Source of the DNA: Saprospiraceae bacterium
GTDB lineage: Bacteria > Bacteroidota > Bacteroidia > Chitinophagales > Saprospiraceae
NCBI GenBank assembly: GCA_016714765.1
Contig: JADKCF010000012.1
Location: 1 to 64,000 of the forward strand
DNA length: 64,000 nt
Direction: 5' to 3'
A program made the translations under genes and the position numbers. The notes beneath the pieces are model-generated. The model made no database searches, was not told the origin of the DNA, and was given only the letters and a program-made list of their open reading frames with translations. Shown piece after piece: positions 58,064-64,000 of the stretch (the stretch's first letter is position 1; every line of letters begins with the position of its first letter).

Positions 58064-58065
58064 CC

Positions 58066-58093
58066 TGACATCAAACTTTTGAGACTGATGTCA
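58066..58093. repeat. Perfect 8-bp inverted repeat after mnmD
   Basis: TGACATCA (58066-58073) and TGATGTCA (58086-58093) with 12 bases between, 3 bases after the mnmD stop. No T-run follows, so it is at best a weak, Rho-assisted terminator or a protein-binding dyad for the MerR regulator encoded 64 bases further on. Confidence 0.5.
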
Positions 58094-58156
58094 CTTGATA
58101 TGAAACAAAAAAGCTATTTATAGTGTTATTCATTTGAAAATAAAACACTTTTTATA

Positions 58157-58489
58157 ATGTTACTTCCTGAACTTACAAAATTATATTACTCCATAGGTGA
58201 GGTGGCTGAAATTTTCGGTGTTGCACCATCTATGATTCGGTATTGGGAATCTGAGTTTCATCAAATCAAACCTGGAAAAAACAGCAAAGGTGAAAGAAAA
58301 TACACCTCTAAAGATATAGAAATGCTCCAGCATATTTATCACCTTGTCAAAGAAAAAGGGTTTACTATCGATGGAGCTAAAAGAGAACTCGATATGAATA
58401 AACAAAATAAAAAAGATAAAGAAAGCCTTCTAAAAAGATTAACAGAATTAAAGAAGAAACTGACAAATCTAAAAGAAAGTCTGAGTTAA
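58157..58489 (+). CDS. MerR family transcriptional regulator
   Basis: 110 residues. The N-terminal winged helix is clear: 'LYYSIGEVAEIFGVAPSMIR', 'YWESEFHQIKPGKNSKGERK', 'YTSKDIEMLQHIYHLVKEKG'. A short helix-rich, Lys-rich dimerisation coil follows ('DMNKQNKKDKESLLKRLTEL'). There is no effector-binding domain and no Cys, so metal sensing is unlikely. The 'YWESEF..IKP' form is the small MerR type widespread in Bacteroidota. Target unknown; it converges with the ABC ATPase gene with 3 bases between the two stop codons. Confidence 0.9.
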   Translation: MLLPELTKLYYSIGEVAEIFGVAPSMIRYWESEFHQIKPGKNSKGERKYTSKDIEMLQHIYHLVKEKGFTIDGAKRELDMNKQNKKDKESLLKRLTELKKKLTNLKESLS

Positions 58490-58492
58490 ATT

Positions 58493-59113
58493 TTATTTTT
58501 TGTCAGGCAATTCTGTTATAATCTGACACAAATTCAGATCAAAGTAATCATTGGAGGCAATGATAACAATCTTATTATGTGCATTATTTTCAAGCATTAG
58601 TTCGAACCATTTTTTGGATTTGGCATCTAAAAAAGATGTGGGTTCATCTAAAAGCAATATCGGGGTATCGCTCAGCAATGCCAGCGAAAGTTGAATTTTC
58701 TGTTTCATGCCGGATGAAAAATGATGGAGCGTTTTATCTTTTTGGCCTTTAAGCATGATCATTTCTTCGTATTCAGCAAAAGAAAGTGGGTGGCTCATCT
58801 TTTTGAATTTCTGGTGAAAAACGAACAATTCCTCCAACGTAAACTCGCTGATCACATCTGTATAAGGAGCCACCAGAGAGATATACTGAAACACTTGTCT
58901 AACATCTATTTTTCTGTCGCCAATAAGATAATCTATCCTGCCTGCGGTTGGTGTAAGAAATCCTGATATCATTTTGATCAATGTAGACTTGCCAGAACCG
59001 TTGCTTCCTGCTATACCATAAATCGTATTTTGACAGAAACTGCCAACAAATTGATGGATTATCCATTGGTATCCATATCTCTTTGACAGATTTTCCGCAA
59101 CAATGCTTGTCAT
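58493..59113 (-). CDS. ABC transporter ATP-binding protein, short form
   Basis: 206 residues. Walker A 'GIAGSNGSGKSTLIKMISGF', signature 'HFSSGMKQKIQLSLALLSDT', Walker B 'PILLLDEPTSFLD' and a late His region ('VIIASNDYFDL', with Asn where the switch His is usual). It is a compact ATPase of the CcmA/heme-exporter-like group; no permease is adjacent. Its ATG shares one base with the lpxA stop (TAATG at 59111-59115), so it is the last gene of the lpx operon by position. A link to envelope lipid traffic is tempting but not shown. Confidence 0.88.
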   Translation of the reverse strand: MTSIVAENLSKRYGYQWIIHQFVGSFCQNTIYGIAGSNGSGKSTLIKMISGFLTPTAGRIDYLIGDRKIDVRQVFQYISLVAPYTDVISEFTLEELFVFHQKFKKMSHPLSFAEYEEMIMLKGQKDKTLHHFSSGMKQKIQLSLALLSDTPILLLDEPTSFLDAKSKKWFELMLENNAHNKIVIIASNDYFDLNLCQIITELPDKK

Positions 59114-59892
59114 TATTGTTTGAACCCTTTCATGAGCCCTCTGTCTGCCTGGTTTAGAAATTGGAGGATGTACTCCTTCTCAGCAGATTCAGGAATAGTT
59201 GCCTCTATAGTTTCTAAAGCTTTTTTGACATTATTGCTTTTGACAAAAAGTATTCTGTATATGTCCTGAATATGATTGATCTGTTCATTGGTAAACCCCC
59301 TTCTCCTCAAACCTATTGAGTTTACTCCGACATATGAAACAGGTTCTCTGGCAGCTTTTACAAACGGTGGAACATCTTTCCTCACCAGTGAGCCTCCTCC
59401 TATCATTGCATGATCGCCTATCTTCACAAACTGGTGTACAGCAGACATCCCGCCGATGATGACTTGATTACCGATTTCTATGTGACCTGCCAGATTGACA
59501 TTGTTGGCCAGGATACAGTTGCGACCTATAAAACAATCATGTGCCACATGTACATATGCCATCAACAAAGTCCCATGGCCGATTCTGGTGGTCATACTGG
59601 CTTCAGTACCTCTGTTGAGAGTACAACATTCGCGTACTATGACATTGTCTTCTATGACTAAATTGGATTTTTCACCCTTGAACTTCAGGTCCTGAGGTAT
59701 GGCTCCCACTACTGCTCCGGGAAATATTTTACAGTTTGCACCTATAAATGATCCTTCCAGAATAGTAGCATGAGGACCTACCCATGTACCATTTCCAATT
59801 TCGACGTTTTCACCAATAAATGCAAATGGTTCCACGGTCACATCTTCTCCCAACCTGGCAGATGGATGAATATAACTTAAATTACTAATCAT
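59113..59892 (-). CDS. lpxA: UDP-N-acetylglucosamine acyltransferase LpxA
   Basis: 259 residues. Left-handed beta-helix hexapeptides from 'YIHPSARLGEDVTVEPFAFI' through 'VEIGNGTWVGPHATI', 'FPGAVVGAIPQDLKFKGE' and the active-site His region 'LMAYVHVAHDCFIGRNC', 'GGMSAVHQFVKIGDHAMIGG', then the C-terminal helices 'GLRRRGFTNEQINHIQDIYR'. It transfers a 3-hydroxyacyl chain from ACP to UDP-GlcNAc, first step of lipid A synthesis. It overlaps lpxC-fabZ by 8 bases. Confidence 0.97.
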   Translation of the reverse strand: MISNLSYIHPSARLGEDVTVEPFAFIGENVEIGNGTWVGPHATILEGSFIGANCKIFPGAVVGAIPQDLKFKGEKSNLVIEDNVIVRECCTLNRGTEASMTTRIGHGTLLMAYVHVAHDCFIGRNCILANNVNLAGHIEIGNQVIIGGMSAVHQFVKIGDHAMIGGGSLVRKDVPPFVKAAREPVSYVGVNSIGLRRRGFTNEQINHIQDIYRILFVKSNNVKKALETIEATIPESAEKEYILQFLNQADRGLMKGFKQ

Positions 59893-61285
59893 TTTGTCGT
59901 TTTACTATCTGTGCTGTCAATTCACCTTCTGATACTAATTTGCTTCCTACATAGGCTGTCCCCATCATCTGAATGATACCTCGTCTGATGGGAGCCATTA
60001 GTTCCATTCTAAGTATGATGGTATCGCCCGGCAAAACTTTAGCCTTAAATTTGACATTGTCCATCTTTAAAAAATATGTATCCCACACCTCTGATTCGTT
60101 TTCCCTGACGGCATTCAAGGCCAGAATACCCCCTGTTTGTGCGAGTGCTTCCATCTGCAATACTCCCGGAAAGATGGGATTGCCTGGAAAGTGCCCTTGA
60201 AAAAAGTCTTCATTACTAGTTACATTCTTAATACCCACAATATGGGTAGGGGATAATTCGATGACTTTATCCACTAACAGGAATGGATACCTGTGGGGCA
60301 ATAGTTTTTTAATATCCTCTACTGACATCAATGGTTCTGCATTAGGATCATAGCTTGGCTTGGAAGCGTTTCTTTTAGCTTCTATATATTTTGCTTTAAG
60401 GATTTTGGCCAGGGCAACATTAGAAGTATGACCTGGTCTGATGGCAACTATTTTTGCTTTTATATCCCTGCCAACTAATGTCAGATCACCAAGTAGATCC
60501 AAAAGCTTATGTCTGGCTGGTTCGTTGCGATGGCGCAAGGGAGTAGTGCTGATCACACCATCTGCGATAACTGCGTTGGGTTTACCTAACTTTACTTTAA
60601 GTTGCCCTGTTTCGGCTTCATTTAGTTTTTTATCTACAATGACTACTGCATTGTCTATATCTCCTCCTTTTATCAGACCAGCATCAAACAGTTTCTCTAC
60701 CTCACTCAAAAAAACAAAAGTACGTGAATCTGCCATGTTACCCACAAAGTCAGCCTTGGTTTTCATTACGGCCACCATATCTCCTAAGGTATCATCGGAG
60801 AAGTTCAGAATTGTACTAAGTTCAAGATGGTCCGATGGGTAAATAGCATATTCAGAACCTGTTTCGGAATCGACAAAATTGAAAGCTTCACTAACCACAT
60901 ATATATCTCTGTTTGATTGTATTTCTTCCAATCCTGCCATGTTGAGTTTCTCTATAAAAATAGCTGCACTCCCGTCCAAAATTGGAATTTCTGGACCATC
61001 CACATACACCCACAAATCTTCGATCTGTAAGGCATTGGCTGCTGCGAGCAAATGCTCTATAGTGGCGATAGTGGCTTCTCCACTTTTTAATGTGGTACCC
61101 CGATTGGTTGTAAATACATTATTGACATCTGCTGCAATGACGGCATTAGGGGTGATATCCGTCCTGACAAATCTTATGCCAATTCCCTCTTCCCCTGGTA
61201 CCATTTTAACATGTACGGTTTTACCGCTATGCAATCCTATACCGGAAAACTCAACACTTTGTTTTAATATATTTTTACATTGCAT
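59885..61285 (-). CDS. lpxC-fabZ: Bifunctional LpxC deacetylase / FabZ dehydratase
   Basis: 466 residues. Residues 1-300 are LpxC: 'GIGLHSGKTVHVKMVPGEEG', the zinc-binding 'ATIEHLLAAANALQI' (His), and 'RHKLLDLLGDLTLVG' with the second metal ligands. Residues 320-466 are FabZ: 'LLPHRYPFLLVDKVIELSP', 'NEDFFQGHFPGNPIFPGVLQ', 'MEALAQTGGILAL'. The fusion is a hallmark of Bacteroidota. LpxC commits UDP-3-O-acyl-GlcNAc to lipid A by deacetylation, FabZ dehydrates 3-hydroxyacyl-ACP, so one chain balances lipid A and fatty acid flux. lpxD lies 37 bases upstream. Confidence 0.98.
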   Translation of the reverse strand: MQCKNILKQSVEFSGIGLHSGKTVHVKMVPGEEGIGIRFVRTDITPNAVIAADVNNVFTTNRGTTLKSGEATIATIEHLLAAANALQIEDLWVYVDGPEIPILDGSAAIFIEKLNMAGLEEIQSNRDIYVVSEAFNFVDSETGSEYAIYPSDHLELSTILNFSDDTLGDMVAVMKTKADFVGNMADSRTFVFLSEVEKLFDAGLIKGGDIDNAVVIVDKKLNEAETGQLKVKLGKPNAVIADGVISTTPLRHRNEPARHKLLDLLGDLTLVGRDIKAKIVAIRPGHTSNVALAKILKAKYIEAKRNASKPSYDPNAEPLMSVEDIKKLLPHRYPFLLVDKVIELSPTHIVGIKNVTSNEDFFQGHFPGNPIFPGVLQMEALAQTGGILALNAVRENESEVWDTYFLKMDNVKFKAKVLPGDTIILRMELMAPIRRGIIQMMGTAYVGSKLVSEGELTAQIVKRQND

Positions 61286-61322
61286 AGACTCAAATTATTA
61301 CTTTCTCCAGGATTTAAAAATT

Positions 61323-62355
61323 TTATTTCGACATTTTGTTTACAGAAGACTGCAGCTCTGTCAGTTGTTTAACAATTTCGGGTAGCCTTCTGAAATGAGC
61401 ATATGATTTTAAGTAGTTTTGATAATCAATGGCAGGAGTGCCGTAAAGTTTTACGTGGTCGCCTTTAACCGTACCTGACAGGCCAGATTGTGCCTGTATC
61501 ATGGTCCCATCAGCTATGCTCAGATGTCCGGCAATACCAGCCTGCCCTCCAATAATACAATTTTTTCCTATATTTACACTTCCAGCTATACCTGTTTGAG
61601 CCGCTATCGCAGTATCATTACCTATGCTAACATTGTGAGCCACCTGAATCAGATTATCCAGTTTGACACCTTTACAGATTCTTGTTGAGCCCATAGAAGC
61701 TCTGTCTATGACCGTGTTACTGCCTATCTCTACATCATCCTCTATAACGACATTGCCGGTTTGCGGTATTTTTTTGTAATTTCCATTTTCGTCTTTGGCA
61801 AATCCAAAGCCATCGCTACCGATGACAGTATTGGCATGTATAGTACAACCATTGCCAATAATACAATTATGATAAATTTTCACTCCCGGAAAAATGGTGG
61901 TATGCTCACCGATACTGACATTGTCACCAATGAAGACCTGCCCGTATATGACTGTATTTTTGCCGATGACTACATGGGGTTTAATGATGACATGATCATC
62001 TATTTTCACTCCTTCAGCAATGAGAGCACTGGAGTGTACAACTGCTGACGAAGCTATGCCCGCCAAAATACTAATGCCTGTATTAAATTTTTCCATCAAA
62101 ACAGCCAAAGATACATACACATTGTCCACTGCGATCAGGGTTGGTTTTAATGACTTTTCAGCGACAAAGTCTTTTGATACCAGCACTACAGATGCTTCTG
62201 TGGTGTAGATGTATTCTTTGTATCTTGGATTTGCCAGGAACGTAATTGTCCCTGGTTGGCCATCTTCAATTTTACTCGCTCCTCCTATACTTACCTCAGG
62301 GTCGCCGATGATGGTTCCGTCTAAAATTTCTGATATTTGTTTTTGTAATTTGCAT
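61323..62355 (-). CDS. lpxD: UDP-3-O-(3-hydroxyacyl)glucosamine N-acyltransferase LpxD (frameshift near start)
   Basis: About 344 residues. The uridine-binding N-domain ('GGASKIEDGQPGTITFLANP', 'SVVLVSKDFVAEKSLKPTLI') is followed by hexapeptide helix with the catalytic His in 'LIQVAHNVSIGNDTAI' and the C-terminal helix 'FRRLPEIVKQLTELQSSVNK'. The natural start is the ATG at 62355 ('MQIT..QISEILDG'), which is out of frame with the body by the T5 run at 62340-62344; two extra A in the coding strand, or one fewer, restore it. The open frame instead runs 33 codons further upstream through the promoter, which is spurious. LpxD adds the second acyl chain in lipid A synthesis. Confidence 0.93.
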
Positions 62356-62359
62356 AGGG

Positions 62360-62389
62360 CAAAGTTAACATAAAAGTTTGTTTTGCAAA
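62360..62389 (-). promoter_or_regulatory. Promoter of the lpx operon
   Basis: On the minus strand TTTG (62389-62386), 18 bases, TAACTTTG (62367-62360) followed by C. Transcription would begin within a few bases of the ATG at 62355, implying an extremely short or absent leader. Confidence 0.65.
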
Positions 62390-62442
62390 TTACAATTATA
62401 TCAAGAATTGATATGAAAAGATAAAGTAGCTGTTTTAATCTA

Positions 62443-62450
62443 TATATTTG
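62443..62450 (+). promoter_or_regulatory. -7 promoter element (TATATTTG) for the HemC-like gene
   Basis: TATATTTG followed by C, 37 bases before the ATG at 62488, divergent from the lpx promoter. No -33 TTTG at the proper distance. Confidence 0.5.
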
Positions 62451-62487
62451 CATTTTTTTTTCATTTATCCACTTCGATTCTCATTTA

Positions 62488-63327
62488 ATGACAGGAAATA
62501 TTCGAATTGGCTCAGGCAGTTCACCACATTTAAAAGCCGCTGTGTTTTCACTTTCATCGGCACTCGAAACCCTACATGGTCTCACTGCTTCTCATGTGAT
62601 TAGCAACAAGACTGGTGTCCCAAGTGGACAAATCAGTGACCTGTACGATTCATTGCTGAACGACCGAATAGACGTTGCAGTCGCAGATCTTCAGATGGTT
62701 CCTGTCCACAATGACACAAATCAGGAAATCGTAATTACTGCATTAACCAGTAGAAAAAATGCGGGTGAGTCCATCCTTGCTGACCCATCTATGTTAGACT
62801 CATCTTTGGAACTAAAACTTAAATCAGGTATCAAAGTAGCAGTAAGTTGTGTCAGACAACAGGCTTTGCTTTATGACATCAGACCTGATATCACAGGAGT
62901 ATTATTGGCTTATTCGGAAATGAAAAACCTGGAAAAATCTGGTGTTAATGCGGCTATTTTACAAAACGAGTATATAGAAGATTCCCAGCATAACTATGAA
63001 GTCATTTCACTGCATCCCAGAGAATGGACTCCTGCTCCTGGAAGCGGGATCATAGCATATCTTACCCACAGAGATAATATGCTGCTCCGCAAAACATTGC
63101 AAAGTATTCACGATAGAGGTACTATGGAAGTCAGCAATGTAGAAAGAAATCTATTAAAACTTGCGGGTAGTACATTAGAAGGAACAGTAGGAGCTTATTG
63201 CTATCAGGATAAGGGTGGCAATTTCCATATTTCCGCTGTCAGGGGAGATATTTACAAGAAAGTAGCCATGTCTCAAAGTACGTCTTCAGGTTTGGCGGAA
63301 AAAGTCTATTTTTCCTTATTTTCATAA
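62488..63327 (+). CDS. Hydroxymethylbilane-synthase-like protein lacking catalytic residues
   Basis: 279 residues with the overall HemC plan: 'IRIGSGSSPHLKAA' (usually 'IRIGTRgS.LAl.QA'), 'LLNDRIDVAVADLQMVP' (55-72), 'SCVRQQALLYDIRPDITGVL' (120-139), 'PAPGSGIIAYL' (182-192) and a third domain with 'ERNLLKLAGSTLEGTVGAYC' (219-238). Key residues are missing: the catalytic Asp of 'HS.KDVP' is Met70, the cofactor-binding Cys of 'GGC' is Thr229, and one of the paired substrate Arg residues is Gln124. It therefore cannot assemble the dipyrromethane cofactor as normal HemC does. It may be a pseudoenzyme or have a new role. The degenerate DnaQ-like gene follows after 20 bases. Confidence 0.75.
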   Translation: MTGNIRIGSGSSPHLKAAVFSLSSALETLHGLTASHVISNKTGVPSGQISDLYDSLLNDRIDVAVADLQMVPVHNDTNQEIVITALTSRKNAGESILADPSMLDSSLELKLKSGIKVAVSCVRQQALLYDIRPDITGVLLAYSEMKNLEKSGVNAAILQNEYIEDSQHNYEVISLHPREWTPAPGSGIIAYLTHRDNMLLRKTLQSIHDRGTMEVSNVERNLLKLAGSTLEGTVGAYCYQDKGGNFHISAVRGDIYKKVAMSQSTSSGLAEKVYFSLFS

Positions 63328-63347
63328 ATTAAAAATCAATCATCATC

Positions 63348-63938
63348 ATGTATTTAATATTTGATTGTTCAGGCTTAGCCACGCACACCAATTTTAAAGC
63401 AAACTTTACAGAGTCGGAAGCATGGCCCAGATTACTGCATGTAAGTTGGATTTTGCTCGGAGAAGATTATAAACCCATAGAGGATTTTGATTGTATTCCC
63501 TTAGCAAATGGTTTTACAATAGATGAGAAATCTAAAACCAAAGCCCATATAGATGATGATGACATTGCAAAAAAAAATGTGGTCATGGAAACCATACTCG
63601 ACAAGTTTACTGCCAGTGCCGAGAAAGCGGAATTCATTTTTTCACACAATCTCAATTATAATGAAAATCTGCTTGCAGCTGAATATGTGAGAAGCAAAAA
63701 AAGTATCAGTTGGTTTTCAAAAAAGAGGTATTGTCTGATGGAAGAAGGCACCTACTACTGTAAAATACCTTCAAAAGGTGGCGGATATAAATACCCTACC
63801 CTACCCGAACTTCATGGTACTTGTTTTGGACAGACCTATGGACCTGCCGGAAATGCAAGGGCTGACGTAATTGCTGCTGCCCGCTGCTTTATAAAGCTTA
63901 AAAAAACAGGGAAATTAGATGATCTTTTTGAAGACTAA
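63348..63938 (+). CDS. DnaQ-fold protein with degenerate exonuclease motifs
   Basis: 196 residues resembling Bacteroidota 3'-5' exonucleases over the whole length: 'MYLIFDCSGLATHTNF', 'AWPRLLHVSWILLGEDYKPI', 'AEFIFSHNLNYNENLLAAEY', 'YKYPTLPELHGTCFGQTYG' and 'ARADVIAAARCFIKL'. The catalytic motifs are eroded: ExoI should be 'FDTETTGL' but reads 'FDCSGL', losing two residues and the Glu; the ExoII Asp is Asn105; the ExoIII His is Gly168, although Asp173 remains. Nuclease activity is not expected. Lack of frame breaks shows it is under selection or recently diverged. It is the last complete gene before the window end. Confidence 0.75.
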   Translation: MYLIFDCSGLATHTNFKANFTESEAWPRLLHVSWILLGEDYKPIEDFDCIPLANGFTIDEKSKTKAHIDDDDIAKKNVVMETILDKFTASAEKAEFIFSHNLNYNENLLAAEYVRSKKSISWFSKKRYCLMEEGTYYCKIPSKGGGYKYPTLPELHGTCFGQTYGPAGNARADVIAAARCFIKLKKTGKLDDLFED

Positions 63939-64000
63939 CAAGACTGTTTATCTACTTGACTCCATAAAATATCTGCCCTATAAATGTGTGCGGGAACTTT

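Noticed and set aside
58066..58093. Rho-independent terminator after mnmD
   Set aside because: The dyad is perfect but short and lacks a T-run.
62356..62453. Extended LpxD N-terminus starting at 62453
   Set aside because: The extension runs through a strong promoter and does not resemble LpxD; the natural ATG is at 62355 in another frame.

Overview
The window is a chromosomal stretch of a Bacteroidota bacterium, most likely from the Saprospiria or a related class. Several features point there: a fused lpxC-fabZ gene inside an lpxD-lpxC/fabZ-lpxA operon, an rpmB-rpmG-DUF4295-ftsY cluster, a DUF2795 protein, type IX secretion C-terminal sorting domains of both type A (three cases) and type B (one giant adhesin), many lipobox lipoproteins, and repeated promoter elements of the form TTTG-N18-20-TAnnTTTG. 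The DNA is AT-rich. No species-level assignment is possible from the sequence alone.

Layout. Bases 1-3.8 kb hold the end of an hscA-like chaperone gene, a YwaF/TMEM164-type membrane protein, a TMTC-like membrane glycosyltransferase with TPRs and a hemolysin III family protein. From 3.8 to 8.6 kb a same-strand run encodes TerC, ApbE, a DnaQ-fold exonuclease, an MbnP-like lipoprotein and an MbnH/MauG-like diheme protein. From 8.6 to 20.2 kb genes lie on the minus strand: a histone-deacetylase-like hydrolase, a repeat-rich T9SS adhesin whose 5' end is wrecked, a PhoD phosphatase and an S9 peptidase. From 20.5 to 26.5 kb come a TPR lipoprotein, tRNA-Pro(GGG), a CotH/LTD secreted protein, an AGMO-like hydroxylase and a secreted PHB-depolymerase-like esterase. 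From 26.7 to 34.6 kb lies a housekeeping block: tRNA-Arg(ACG), rpmB, rpmG, DUF4295, ftsY, two outer-membrane barrels, cmk, DUF2795, queA. From 34.8 to 51 kb: a MacB/FtsX permease, a quinone oxidoreductase, an orphan Pycsar-type membrane effector, a phosphatase/CotH-like fusion, an orphan sorting domain, a TonB receptor, an SPFH protein, thyA, an unusual pyruvate kinase, a desaturase, scoB, a CHAP amidase and an odd GC-rich island beside a 36-base poly-G tract. From 51 to 64 kb: a large modular alpha-amylase, mpl, ytxJ, mnmD, a MerR regulator, the lipid A operon and two adjacent, catalytically degenerate enzyme homologues.

A dominant property of the sequence is single-base indels, mostly one base missing from a short homopolymer. 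They interrupt at least ten genes that otherwise read through perfectly, including ftsY, pyruvate kinase, scoB and lpxD. The pattern fits sequencing or assembly error much better than biological decay, so these genes are annotated over their full corrected spans. The 5' end of the adhesin gene (15.0-16.3 kb) is different: damage there is too dense for occasional errors.

The most unusual observations are: (i) a hydroxymethylbilane-synthase-like protein lacking both the catalytic Asp and the cofactor Cys, next to a DnaQ-like protein lacking most metal-binding residues; (ii) a PPP phosphatase fused to a CotH-kinase-like region, convergent with an orphan PycTM effector; (iii) an isolated T9SS sorting domain with its own promoter element; (iv) the GC-rich, strongly foldable 360-bp island at 50.3-50.6 kb next to poly-G; and (v) an MbnP/MbnH-like pair whose MbnP lacks any mature tryptophan.
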